Assembly: GCA_902783795.1 (NCBI GenBank)
Contig: CACZSO010000102.1
Span: 1 to 12,695, forward strand
DNA from: an uncultured Eubacteriales bacterium
GTDB taxonomy: Bacteria; Bacillota; Clostridia; Lachnospirales; Lachnospiraceae
Reading direction: 5' to 3'
Length of the DNA stretch: 12,695 bases
Below the pieces are notes generated by a model that was not told where the DNA came from, did not search any database, and was given only the letters and a program-made list of their open reading frames with translations. The position numbers and the translations under genes were made by a program. Shown here piece by piece: positions 1 to 6,705 of this stretch (its first letter is position 1; every line of letters begins with the position of its first letter).

Positions 1-381
1 GATCTTCACGCTATCTGTGTTCATGCCCAGGAAATTTGCCTGCAGCCGTTCCAGCAGGAATTCCCGTTCATAAGGCGACATGGTCTCATTAGAAAAGTTC
101 GTAAATCTCCAGTCGGAGTCACTTCGCTGCAGGGCAAAGGTGACATTCATGTCGTTTTTCAGGGAAGATACATAACCGATCAGATCCGTGGCTGTCGTCT
201 CCGGATCCGCCACCATCACAGCCAATGTGGAATAGACAGTCTTCAGCTTTTTCTGGTTATCCAGGATAGACGTCCTTGGACCGAAGAAAAGATTCATAGA
301 GAGAAAAGCCATAATGACAAATACCACTACAGCAAAAAAGATCAGCACGATCTTTGTTCTCAGGGATACTACTCTTCTCAC
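1..381 (-). CDS. Probable sensor histidine kinase, N-terminal part (cut by window edge)
   Basis: The 127 visible codons start at GTG (379-381) and run off the left edge without a stop. The N-terminus reads RRVVSLRTKIVLIFF: a short basic cytoplasmic tail, then one hydrophobic helix (about residues 11-33). An extracellular stretch follows, ending EREFLLERLQANFLGMNTDS. A single N-terminal anchor plus an extracytoplasmic sensor-like region fits membrane sensor kinases of clostridial two-component systems, but the HAMP, DHp and ATPase domains lie outside the window, so this is inference. A chemoreceptor or other single-pass sensor is possible. The start is set by AGGAGG at 394-399, with a rather long 12-base spacing; no other start codon fits in frame nearby. 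It has its own promoter and so is probably not co-transcribed with the response regulator at 2425-3108, its possible partner. Confidence 0.6.
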   Translation of the reverse strand, partial: MRRVVSLRTKIVLIFFAVVVFVIMAFLSMNLFFGPRTSILDNQKKLKTVYSTLAVMVADPETTATDLIGYVSSLKNDMNVTFALQRSDSDWRFTNFSNETMSPYEREFLLERLQANFLGMNTDSVKI

Positions 382-415
382 CTTACCGACACTCCTCCTG
401 ACTTTTATCTCTGAG

Positions 416-444
416 ATTATACCACTTTTACAGGGTCCCGTCTA
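416..444 (-). promoter_or_regulatory. Sigma-A-type promoter of the sensor-like gene
   Basis: On the minus strand a perfect -10 TATAAT (416-421) follows a 17-base spacer from TAGACG (439-444), which matches four of six -35 consensus positions. The transcript would start near 409, giving a short leader with AGGAGG before the GTG at 381. The gene therefore looks independently transcribed. Assignment is by eye only. Confidence 0.6.
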
Positions 445-450
445 CCTCAA

Positions 451-470
451 GATATAAAGGCCTTTCTATC
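451..470. repeat. 20-base near-perfect palindrome upstream of the sensor-gene promoter
   Basis: The sequence GATATAAAGGCCTTTCTATC is its own reverse complement except for one mismatched pair; its core AAAGGCCTTT is a perfect 10-base palindrome. It lies between the glycosylase stop codon (481) and the -35 element (439-444) of the sensor-like gene. The position suits a dimeric regulator site. It could also form a weak hairpin ending the glycosylase transcript, but there is no U-run after it. Function is inference. Confidence 0.4.
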
Positions 471-480
471 CGGGCTGGCT

Positions 481-972
481 TTATTCCCTTACGGCCTTCC
501 AGGCTTCTGTGAGTTTTTCCAGTGTCCAGGCGGCGTTTGCCGGGCTGGTGGAGGGCAGGCAGATGGCCGGCCTCTGCATCAACGGCTCCGTATACTTCTT
601 ATATAGCTTTTCCGCGGCCTTTCCATTTACAAAGATCTTCCCCACAGGCGCTTGATCTAAAACCACACTTAAGTCATTCACCGTCACATTCCGGATGCTG
701 GCATCTGATGAGCCGATGATATCGCAGGAATGGATCACGTCCCATAAGGCTATCTGGTGGCGGGAAAGAAACGCGTGCTTTTCAGGCACAGTGGCCGGAA
801 CATCGTCCTTAAAGACTGCTGCCATGACTTTCCAGAAGCGGTTCTGGGGATGGCCGTAGAAAAAGCCGGATTCCCTGGTCTTGACAGAAGGAAAACTGCC
901 CAGGATCAGGATCTTTGAATCATCCTTGAAAAAGGGAGGGATGGGATGGACAATGTGCTGATGATCACTCAC
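481..972 (-). CDS. DNA-deoxyinosine (hypoxanthine) glycosylase, UDG superfamily family 6
   Basis: This 163-residue protein probably removes deaminated bases, chiefly hypoxanthine, from DNA as the first step of base excision repair. Two family signatures are visible: GSFPSVKTRESGFFYGHPQN at 25-44 running into RFW, and STSPANA at 141-147. In family 6 enzymes the Asn of the first motif (here N44) is the catalytic residue, replacing the Asp of classic uracil-DNA glycosylases; the STSPANA stretch occupies the place of the second superfamily motif. Length is normal for this compact family. The GTG start at 972 is supported by AAGGAG (981-986) eight bases upstream. It is divergent from the MFS gene and appears monocistronic. 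The family call is strong. Substrate preference (hypoxanthine versus uracil) rests on known relatives. Confidence 0.87.
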   Translation of the reverse strand: MSDHQHIVHPIPPFFKDDSKILILGSFPSVKTRESGFFYGHPQNRFWKVMAAVFKDDVPATVPEKHAFLSRHQIALWDVIHSCDIIGSSDASIRNVTVNDLSVVLDQAPVGKIFVNGKAAEKLYKKYTEPLMQRPAICLPSTSPANAAWTLEKLTEAWKAVRE

Positions 973-1035
973 GGGTATTACTCCTTATATAAAAATCAAA
1001 ATCTTCTGCACCGGCCATATTTCTGCAAAAACTTA

Positions 1036-1064
1036 TTGACGGCCGGAACAGTTCGCAGTACGAT
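1036..1064 (+). promoter_or_regulatory. Promoter of the MFS transporter gene
   Basis: TTGACG (1036-1041), a 17-base spacer, and TACGAT (1059-1064) make a good sigma-A promoter facing the MFS gene. Transcription would start near 1071, leaving a leader of about 64 bases before the ATG at 1135. The -35 element overlaps one copy of a CGGCCG repeat, so repression by a bound regulator is plausible. Confidence 0.6.
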
Positions 1065-1084
1065 AGCGTAAATACACGGCCGGA
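1039..1084. repeat. Direct repeat ACGGCCGGA flanking the MFS promoter
   Basis: The nonamer ACGGCCGGA occurs at 1039-1047, overlapping the end of the -35 element, and at 1076-1084, just downstream of the expected transcription start. Each contains the palindrome CGGCCG. A related CCGGCC lies at 1011-1016 on the glycosylase side of the divergent intergenic region. Two or three like sites around a promoter suggest an operator, but the motif is short and GC-rich and could recur by chance. Confidence 0.3.
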
Positions 1085-1134
1085 TGTCAGGAAGATCTCC
1101 CCGCCCGGCAGTCCGCAAAGAAAAGAGGTTTTCT

Positions 1135-2355
1135 ATGCTAAAAACTATGAAGCGGTCTCACATCATGGTGCTTACTGCTTTGTGCCTGTCCATCGGCGCC
1201 AGCGTAGGCCTGATCACCAGTATCGGCGGCCTGTTCATTACCCCCATCGCTGAGGAATTCGGCGTGGGACGCGGCAGCGCCAGCCTGAATATGACTTTGG
1301 TCAACCTTATCTGTGCCCTGGGCGGGGCCCTCATGCCGCGGCTTATGAAGAAGAAAAACTATAAGCCCCTGGTATGGGTCTTTGTTGCGCTTACCATAGG
1401 TGCCACGGTACTGCTTTCTATGGTAAAAAGCCTCTGGCTCATGTATGTACTGAATGCCATCCGTGGTTTCTCCACCGGTTTCCTGGGGCTGATCGCCGCT
1501 ACTGTCATCATCAGCAACTGGTTCCACAGGAACACCGCCGTCATCACCAGCATTGCCATGGCCTTTTCCGGCGTGGCAGGCGCCGTGTTTACACCCATCT
1601 TCTCATCGATCATCGAAAAGAGCGGCTGGCGGACGGGCTACCTGATCTCTGCCATCTTCATGCTGGTCCTGTATCTGCCCATGCTCTTATTCAAGATGAG
1701 CCTGGATCCCGGCGATATCGGCCAGCTGGCTTACGGCGAAGTGGAAGGGGTCCAGAGGGTCCGTTTCGGAAAGGAGCACCTGCCCAAAGCCCAGGATAAG
1801 ATCCCGGTCTGGCTGTTTGTCATCGCCGCGCTCTTTGCCTCCCTGACAGGGTTTATTCCCTCCATCACTCCTCACTTTACCGGCATAGCCGTTTTTTACG
1901 GCTTTACCGCGGCCGTCGGCGCCGCCATGCTTTCTATTACCATGGTCATCAATACGGCCGGAAAGCTGCTTTTAGGCTTCCTGATAGACCGTATGGGGGT
2001 AAGGCGTTCCATGCTGATCTATCTCACCGCCACCCTCGCGGGCATCATCCTGGTCCTGACTGTCAAAAATGTATTCATCTTCTACCTGGCCTCCGCCCTC
2101 ATCGGCTTCAGCTCTGCCACCTGTACCCTGGGCCTGGCCATGACCTGCCGGGAGGCTTTCGGCATCACTCATTATACTTCTACCTACCCGAAGATCTCCC
2201 TGTTTTCTACGGTGGTCTATGCCTTTGCCACCACCATCAACGGCCTGATCTATGACATAGCCCACAGCTACACGCCTATCTTCTGGATCATGCTGGGCTG
2301 CATGGCCATTATGTATGTGTGCATTTTTATCATCACAGGGAAAAAACGCGTCTGA
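1135..2355 (+). CDS. MFS transporter of the oxalate/formate antiporter (OFA) type
   Basis: This 406-residue polytopic membrane protein resembles the OFA branch of the major facilitator superfamily. These are 12-helix carriers that exchange or take up small organic anions; the substrate here is unknown. Hydrophobic segments cover nearly the whole chain, broken by a central cytoplasmic loop near 200-230 with basic and acidic residues (QRVRFGKEHLPKAQDK). The MFS motif A is clear between helices 8 and 9 as GFLIDRMGVRRS (281-292). Its counterpart after helix 2 is degenerate (MPRLMKKKNYKP) and lacks the usual Asp. NWFHRNTA (128-135) and GWRTGYL (164-170) are further family-type features. I chose ATG 1135 because AGAGG sits six bases before it; the in-frame ATG at 1084 has no ribosome site and would add a basic, non-membrane tail. 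It is the only plus-strand gene in the window, with its own promoter and terminator. Confidence 0.85.
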   Translation: MLKTMKRSHIMVLTALCLSIGASVGLITSIGGLFITPIAEEFGVGRGSASLNMTLVNLICALGGALMPRLMKKKNYKPLVWVFVALTIGATVLLSMVKSLWLMYVLNAIRGFSTGFLGLIAATVIISNWFHRNTAVITSIAMAFSGVAGAVFTPIFSSIIEKSGWRTGYLISAIFMLVLYLPMLLFKMSLDPGDIGQLAYGEVEGVQRVRFGKEHLPKAQDKIPVWLFVIAALFASLTGFIPSITPHFTGIAVFYGFTAAVGAAMLSITMVINTAGKLLLGFLIDRMGVRRSMLIYLTATLAGIILVLTVKNVFIFYLASALIGFSSATCTLGLAMTCREAFGITHYTSTYPKISLFSTVVYAFATTINGLIYDIAHSYTPIFWIMLGCMAIMYVCIFIITGKKRV

Positions 2356-2379
2356 TGGAGCATTACTCATATTTTACAG

Positions 2380-2409
2380 AAAGACCCGGCTTAGAGAGGC
2401 CGGGTCTTT
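2380..2409. terminator. Bidirectional Rho-independent terminator
   Basis: A perfect 11-bp stem AAAGACCCGGC (2380-2390) / GCCGGGTCTTT (2399-2409) encloses an 8-base loop. The stem ends in A and T runs, so it can terminate both the plus-strand MFS gene (stop 2355) and the minus-strand regulator gene (stop 2425), which converge here. Confidence 0.88.
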
Positions 2410-2424
2410 TCTATATGCTTCCTA

Positions 2425-3108
2425 TCATTCATCAGCGGTCACTTCAAACTTGTAGCCGATGCCCCAGACCGTGTGGATGTAGCGTTCCTTGTCGCCCATC
2501 TTTGACCGGAGTTTTTTCACATGAGTGTCAATGGTCCTGGCATCGCCGAAATAATCGTAATTCCACACATTGTTCAGTATTTTTTCCCGCGACAGTGCAA
2601 TGCCCTGGTTCTCTACAAAATACTGCAGCAGTTCGAATTCCTTAAAGGAAAGCTCCACATTCTGTCCGTCGATGGTAACGGTATGGGCCTGCTTATCGAT
2701 CACGATGCCCCCGGCCTCCAATGTGTCATCGGAAACGGAACGGTTGCGTTTTAACAGCGCTGAAACACGGGCTACCATGACCTTCGGGGAGAAGGGCTTG
2801 GAAATGTATTCATCGACTCCCAGTTTAAAGCCCTGCAGTTCATCTTTTTCCTCGGATTTCGCCGTCAGCATGACCACCGGGACGTCGGAATACTGGCGGA
2901 TCTCCTTCAAGACTTCCCAGCCGTTTAACTTCGGCATCATGACATCCAGGATCACCAGGGCTATGTCTTTTTCTTCAAAGAAGGTCTTTAAAGCCTGCTC
3001 GCCATCCGCCGCTTCAAGGATCATATAACCTTCACGGCTTAAATAGTCGCGGACCAGCTTTCTCATCCGGTCCTCATCATCAACCACAAGAATTTTGACA
3101 GTATCCAT
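2425..3108 (-). CDS. OmpR/PhoB-family two-component response regulator
   Basis: A 227-residue transcription factor with an N-terminal receiver (about 4-118) and a C-terminal winged-helix DNA-binding domain (about 130-225). The receiver has all key residues: acidic pocket D10/D11, phospho-acceptor D55 in LVILDVMMP, T82 in VVMLTAK, Y101 and K104 in YISKPF. The DNA-binding half shows LSFKEFELLQYF, the recognition region RTIDTHVKKLRSK and the wing VWGIGYKF. It should be phosphorylated by a membrane histidine kinase and then bind promoter DNA. ATG 3108 follows AGAGG by six bases. No kinase gene is adjacent: downstream is a terminator, while a sensor-like gene on the same strand starts 2 kb further on. 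No clear promoter is visible directly upstream, where the hairpin repeat lies, so read-through from typA is possible. Target genes cannot be told from sequence. Confidence 0.93.
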   Translation of the reverse strand: MDTVKILVVDDEDRMRKLVRDYLSREGYMILEAADGEQALKTFFEEKDIALVILDVMMPKLNGWEVLKEIRQYSDVPVVMLTAKSEEKDELQGFKLGVDEYISKPFSPKVMVARVSALLKRNRSVSDDTLEAGGIVIDKQAHTVTIDGQNVELSFKEFELLQYFVENQGIALSREKILNNVWNYDYFGDARTIDTHVKKLRSKMGDKERYIHTVWGIGYKFEVTADE

Positions 3109-3132
3109 AATTTACCTCTGTATAAAATGAAA

Positions 3133-3266
3133 GGGTGCCTCATCCGGCCCTTCGGGCCACCTTCCCCAGAGGGGAAGGCTCCTCATCCGTCAGCTTCGCT
3201 GACACCAGGCCTTACGCCGCGCTAAATGGGTGCCACTGGCACCCAGCGGCCCCAGAGGGGAAGGCT
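3133..3266. repeat. REP-like composite of four hairpins with a 17-base direct repeat
   Basis: This intergenic element contains GGCCC-TTC-GGGCC (3146-3158), CCTTCCCC-AGA-GGGGAAGG (3160-3178), GTCAGC-TTC-GCTGAC (3189-3203) and GGGTGCC-ACT-GGCACCC (3228-3244). CCCCAGAGGGGAAGGCT occurs twice, at 3164-3180 and 3250-3266, and GGGTGCC occurs at 3133-3139 and 3228-3234. The right copy ends on the first base of the complemented typA stop codon. The wording (CTTCCCC..GGGGAAGG, TCAGCTTCGCTGA) resembles dispersed non-coding palindromic repeats I recall from gut Clostridia genomes; that is memory, not a search. It may stabilise or end the typA transcript: the 3228-3244 stem is followed by a short ATTT on the minus strand. 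No coding content was seen. Confidence 0.7.
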
Positions 3267-5095
3267 TAGGATTTTTTGAATTGGGCGCGTTTCCTGAGGG
3301 TCGGATCCAGGATCTTTTTCCGGATCCTCAGATGCTGGGGCGTCACCTCTAACAGCTCATCTGTATCTATAAAATCCATGCACTGTTCCAGCGACATGAT
3401 CTTCGGCGCCACCAGGCGGAGTGCCTCATCCGAGCCGGAAGAACGGGTGTTGGTCAGCTTCTTTGTCTTACAGACATTGACCTCCACATCCTCCGGTTTC
3501 CCCGTCTGCCCGATGACTTCTCCGGCATAGACTTTTTCGCCGGCACCAATGAACAGAAGACCCCGCTCCTGGGCATTGAACAGGCCATAGGTAATGGATT
3601 CCCCGGTCTCGAAGGCAATGATGGAACCCTGGCGGCGGTAAGAAATATCGCCCTTCCAGATATCATAACCGTCAAAGATCGTGTTCATGATGCCGTTTCC
3701 CTTCGTGTCTGTCATGAACTCGCCGCGGTAGCCGATAAGCCCCCGGGAGGGGATCTGGAACTCCAGCCGCACATAGCCGCCCTGGGCATTGCCCATACCT
3801 AAGAGTTCGCCTTTCCTTTGTGCGAGTTTCTGTATGACCGCGCCGGAAAACTCCTCAGGAACATCGATATACACCTGTTCCATGGGCTCCAGTGTCCGGC
3901 CCCGCTCATCTTTCTTGGTAATAACTTCTGCCTTGGAGACTGCAAATTCATAGCCTTCCCGGCGCATGTTCTCGATAAGCACGGAAAGATGCAGCTCTCC
4001 TCTTCCGGAAACCTTGAAGCAGTCAGTATTCTCCGTATCTTCTACCCGGAGGGATACATCCGTATTCAGCTCCCGGTACAGCCGGTCCCGAATATGGCGG
4101 GAAGTCACATACTTGCCTTCCGTGCCGGCCAGGGGGCTGTCATTCACCATGAACTGCATGGCAATGGTGGGCTCGGAGATCTTCTGGAAAGGAATGGGAT
4201 CCGGATTCAGAGGATCACCGCAGATGGTATCACCTATGGACACATCCGCAATACCTGAAATGGCCACGATATCGCCGATCCCGGCCTCCTTCACGTCCAC
4301 CCGCTGCAGCCCGTCAAACTGATACAGCTTGGAGATCTTTATTTTTTCATGTTTGGAAAGATCGTGGGCATTCACCAGGACACATTCCTGATTTACCCTG
4401 ATGGAACCGTTGTCGATCTTCCCTATGCCGATGCGGCCCACATATTCATTGTAATCGATGGTAGAGATCAGCACCTGGAGCGGCGCGTTTTCATCTCCCT
4501 TTGGCGCGGGGATCGCTTCGATGATGGTCTCAAACAGCGGGATCATATCCTTCGGTTCATCCTGAAGGTCCCGGACTGCATAGCCGCCTTTAGCGGAAGC
4601 AAAAACAAAGGGGCAGTCCAGCTGTTTTTCGTTGGCATTCAGGTCCATCAAAAGTTCCAGCACCTCATCGACCACCTCTTCCGGCCGCGCTTCCGGCCGG
4701 TCCACTTTATTGATGCAGGTGATCAGGTCCAGATCCAGCTCCAGCGCTTTTCTCAAGACAAATTTCGTCTGGGGCATAGGGCCTTCAAAAGCATCCACCA
4801 CTAAGACGACACCGTCCACCATCTTCAAGACACGTTCCACTTCACCGCCGAAATCCGCATGGCCGGGGGTATCCACGATATTGATCTTAATGCCTTTATA
4901 AGATACGGCTGTATTCTTCGATAAGATGGTGATGCCCCGCTCCCGCTCGATGTCATTGGAATCCATGACACGCTCCTGGACTTCCTGATTCTCCCGGAAC
5001 ACACCGCTCTGCCGTAAGAGCTGATCCACCAGCGTGGTCTTTCCATGGTCTACATGGGCGATTATAGCAATATTTCTGACGTCTTCTCTAACCAT
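3266..5095 (-). CDS. typA: Ribosome-associated translational GTPase TypA/BipA
   Basis: A 609-residue EF-G-like GTPase, the usual length for TypA/BipA. It binds the 70S ribosome and is linked to 50S subunit assembly and growth under stress such as cold; it is cytoplasmic. GTPase motifs are intact: P-loop AHVDHGKTT (13-21), switch I RERGITI (51-57), DTPGHADF (75-82), NKVD (129-132) and SAKGG (167-171). After these come the beta-barrel domain 2, EF-G-like domains III and V, and the TypA-specific C-terminal domain, which ends in a basic tail (LRKRAQFKKS). The start MVREDVRNIAIIAHVDHGK is typical for clostridial orthologues. The first 34 bases overlap the end of the upstream yigZ-like gene, so translation is probably coupled; only a weak, distant AGAGG precedes the ATG. 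Transcription likely comes from the promoter at 5727-5755. A hairpin repeat abuts the stop codon. Confidence 0.97.
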   Translation of the reverse strand: MVREDVRNIAIIAHVDHGKTTLVDQLLRQSGVFRENQEVQERVMDSNDIERERGITILSKNTAVSYKGIKINIVDTPGHADFGGEVERVLKMVDGVVLVVDAFEGPMPQTKFVLRKALELDLDLITCINKVDRPEARPEEVVDEVLELLMDLNANEKQLDCPFVFASAKGGYAVRDLQDEPKDMIPLFETIIEAIPAPKGDENAPLQVLISTIDYNEYVGRIGIGKIDNGSIRVNQECVLVNAHDLSKHEKIKISKLYQFDGLQRVDVKEAGIGDIVAISGIADVSIGDTICGDPLNPDPIPFQKISEPTIAMQFMVNDSPLAGTEGKYVTSRHIRDRLYRELNTDVSLRVEDTENTDCFKVSGRGELHLSVLIENMRREGYEFAVSKAEVITKKDERGRTLEPMEQVYIDVPEEFSGAVIQKLAQRKGELLGMGNAQGGYVRLEFQIPSRGLIGYRGEFMTDTKGNGIMNTIFDGYDIWKGDISYRRQGSIIAFETGESITYGLFNAQERGLLFIGAGEKVYAGEVIGQTGKPEDVEVNVCKTKKLTNTRSSGSDEALRLVAPKIMSLEQCMDFIDTDELLEVTPQHLRIRKKILDPTLRKRAQFKKS

Positions 5096-5709
5096 AAATG
5101 TTCTTCATTCCTCTTGATCGTGATTCTTCCCTGTGTCAGATCCGTCAAGGCTTTTACGGTACTTTCTGCCTCCCCGGCATCCACCGGGAACACCACCGTG
5201 ACCTTATCGGAAAAAACCGTATCTCCAGGCTCTAAGCCTTTATCTCTCAAATAATTCTGCAAAGCACCGTAAAAGCTGTAATCCACCGTGGCATTGAGTA
5301 TCTCCGCCTCATACTTTTCTACGATGAGAGCGGCATTTACTGCTTCCTTCGCGGCTTTCGTATAGGACCGCACCAGACCTCCGGTACCTAAAAGCGTCCC
5401 TCCGAAATACCGGGTGACGATAAGACAGCAGTCCGTGAGTCCTGCGCCCTGCAGGACAGCCAGGATGGGGTGCCCCGCAGTTCCGGAAGGCTCCCTGTCA
5501 TCCGACGATCTTACATTGCCCCCGTCTCTTCCCAGCACGCAGGCATAGCAATGATGAGAAGCATCATAGTATCTCTTCCGGATCTCTGAAAGAAATGCTG
5601 CGACCTCCTCTTCCGTTTCTGTATGGCGGATCACCCCCAGGAACTTGGATTTTTTCTCCTCGTAAGTGCCCTGACCCTCGATTTTTACGGTTTTATAGGT
5701 ATTATTCAT
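5062..5709 (-). CDS. yigZ: YigZ/IMPACT family protein (UPF0029)
   Basis: A 215-residue member of the family that includes bacterial YigZ/YvyE and the N-terminal part of these is related to eukaryotic IMPACT, a regulator of the Gcn2 translation-control kinase. The bacterial function is not settled. Signature blocks are RSSDDREPSGTAGHPI (67-82) and VTRYFGGTLLGTGGLVRSYT (98-117); a smaller C-terminal domain (about 140-205) completes the normal two-domain layout. Oddity: the first block reads SDDREPSGTAG where I expect SDDGEPSGTAG, a Gly-to-Arg change at residue 71. The ATG at 5709 follows a weak GGTGAT. The gene is first in a two-gene unit with typA, overlapping it by 34 bases. A shared promoter is consistent with a translation-related role for both. 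The family is certain; the biochemical function is not. Confidence 0.93.
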   Translation of the reverse strand: MNNTYKTVKIEGQGTYEEKKSKFLGVIRHTETEEEVAAFLSEIRKRYYDASHHCYACVLGRDGGNVRSSDDREPSGTAGHPILAVLQGAGLTDCCLIVTRYFGGTLLGTGGLVRSYTKAAKEAVNAALIVEKYEAEILNATVDYSFYGALQNYLRDKGLEPGDTVFSDKVTVVFPVDAGEAESTVKALTDLTQGRITIKRNEEHLWLEKTSEILL

Positions 5710-5726
5710 AGATCACCAATTAGTAG

Positions 5727-5755
5727 ATTATATAACAAAATCCTTTGTCTATCAA
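5727..5755 (-). promoter_or_regulatory. Near-consensus promoter for the yigZ-typA unit
   Basis: On the minus strand TTGATA (5750-5755), exactly 17 bases, then TATAAT (5727-5732): five of six and six of six consensus matches with ideal spacing. The start would be about 5720, giving a short leader before the ATG at 5709. It predicts strong constitutive expression and shows that this unit is separate from the long operon upstream. Confidence 0.82.
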
Positions 5756-5774
5756 GTAGATTTGCATATAAAAG

Positions 5775-5810
5775 CCCCTTTATCCGGGCTTAAGCCTCCG
5801 GATAAAGGGG
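5775..5810 (-). terminator. Rho-independent terminator ending the potBCD-ydcF operon
   Basis: A perfect 13-bp stem CCCCTTTATCCGG (5775-5787) / CCGGATAAAGGGG (5798-5810) with a 10-base loop begins just downstream of the lipoprotein stop codon (5814-5816). On the minus strand it is followed by GCTTTTATATG, a modest U-rich tract. It separates the long operon from the yigZ promoter 20 bases further on. Confidence 0.85.
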
Positions 5811-5813
5811 TGT

Positions 5814-6689
5814 TTATTTCAGCGGCGGCAGAGAATGTATATCATAATTATCATAGTAGATCTCAAAAGCTGTCTCTGTGTCACCGGAAAGCTCGATGAG
5901 AGCCCCTGCCTGGAACATGGCGGACAGACTTCCCGAAGGTGCCTTCCAGGCTGCATTTGAGACTACTTCCAGATTTTCATTGCCCGGTACGCCAGAGCGC
6001 AGGACAGCTTCTGCATTGAAGAGCAATGTCCCGGTCTCAATATGATAGTCACTGGATACGATGGCGATCTTCTTCACTTTAGGATGCTGTGTGGTCAGGA
6101 TATCATAGGTGAAGATGGCATTCTGGGCCGTTGTCAGAGAATTATCTTCTACGATGATACGCTTTTCATCAACACCCTTCTCAATAAGCCATTTCGCCAT
6201 TTCTCCGGCTTCAGTCGCTGACTTGTTTTCTGATGCTGTCCCGCCTCCGGTACACACGATCCAGGCCTTCGGATATTTCTCGGCACTCTTCAGCACCACC
6301 TTCAGCCGTTCCAGAAGCTCCTCTCGCATCGTGCCATCCGGTTCCAGCTGAAATCCCAGGCAGACGATGCACAGCTCCTCCGTTTCCGGAAGGCCATCCG
6401 GCAGCACTTCATAATTCAGCTTCAGATCCTTGCCTATGGACATCCACTGGTCAGTGATCTTCTCCCAGCGCTTTCCCAGGTTCTGGTCCGCAGAAGTGAG
6501 TTCTTTCAGGAGTTCTTTGATGCGCGAAGAAGCTTCTTCTCCATAGCTGCCGTAATCCACCACCATTTCTTCGATGATCTCCCGGGCATTCCGCGGCTTT
6601 GATGTCTCCCGGCCGCATCCAGACAATGTCCCGCATATAAGGACCGCTGCCGTTATGGCAGCAAAACAGATCATATTATTTCTTTTCAT
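5814..6689 (-). CDS. YdcF/DUF218 domain lipoprotein
   Basis: A 291-residue predicted lipoprotein. The N-terminus is a type II signal peptide: basic MKRNN, a hydrophobic core, and lipobox LSGC with the lipidated Cys at 25. Next comes a charged, probably helical segment of about 75 residues, then a DUF218 (YdcF/SanA/ElyC) domain (about 105-235). Visible family blocks are CTGGG (146-150), SATEAGEMAKWLIEKGV (157-173), EDNSLTTAQNA (181-191) and SSDYH (212-216). Relatives act at the cell envelope, and E. coli ElyC affects peptidoglycan synthesis; no reaction is established. I chose ATG 6689 because AGGTGG lies just upstream and it begins the signal peptide. Reading 58 codons further upstream would overlap the reductase gene with an arginine-rich tail. 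It is last in the operon, 16 bases after the reductase stop. The lipid anchor places it on the outer face of the membrane. Confidence 0.82.
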   Translation of the reverse strand: MKRNNMICFAAITAAVLICGTLSGCGRETSKPRNAREIIEEMVVDYGSYGEEASSRIKELLKELTSADQNLGKRWEKITDQWMSIGKDLKLNYEVLPDGLPETEELCIVCLGFQLEPDGTMREELLERLKVVLKSAEKYPKAWIVCTGGGTASENKSATEAGEMAKWLIEKGVDEKRIIVEDNSLTTAQNAIFTYDILTTQHPKVKKIAIVSSDYHIETGTLLFNAEAVLRSGVPGNENLEVVSNAAWKAPSGSLSAMFQAGALIELSGDTETAFEIYYDNYDIHSLPPLK

Positions 6690-6705
6690 CTTAGACCACC
6701 TCTTA

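Noticed and set aside
1084..1134. Upstream ATG for the MFS transporter
   Set aside because: No ribosome site precedes it and it adds a basic, non-membrane tail; AGAGG correctly positions ATG 1135.
3109..3140. Dedicated promoter for the response regulator
   Set aside because: The TATACA and CATTTT matches are too close to the ribosome site or lack any -35 partner at a proper distance.
3133..3266. CRISPR array
   Set aside because: Only one 17-base unit is repeated twice, there are no regular spacers and no cas genes; the hairpins fit a REP-like element.
3818..4804. Plus-strand open frames opposite typA
   Set aside because: They lie entirely within the conserved typA gene and show no domain features or convincing ribosome sites.
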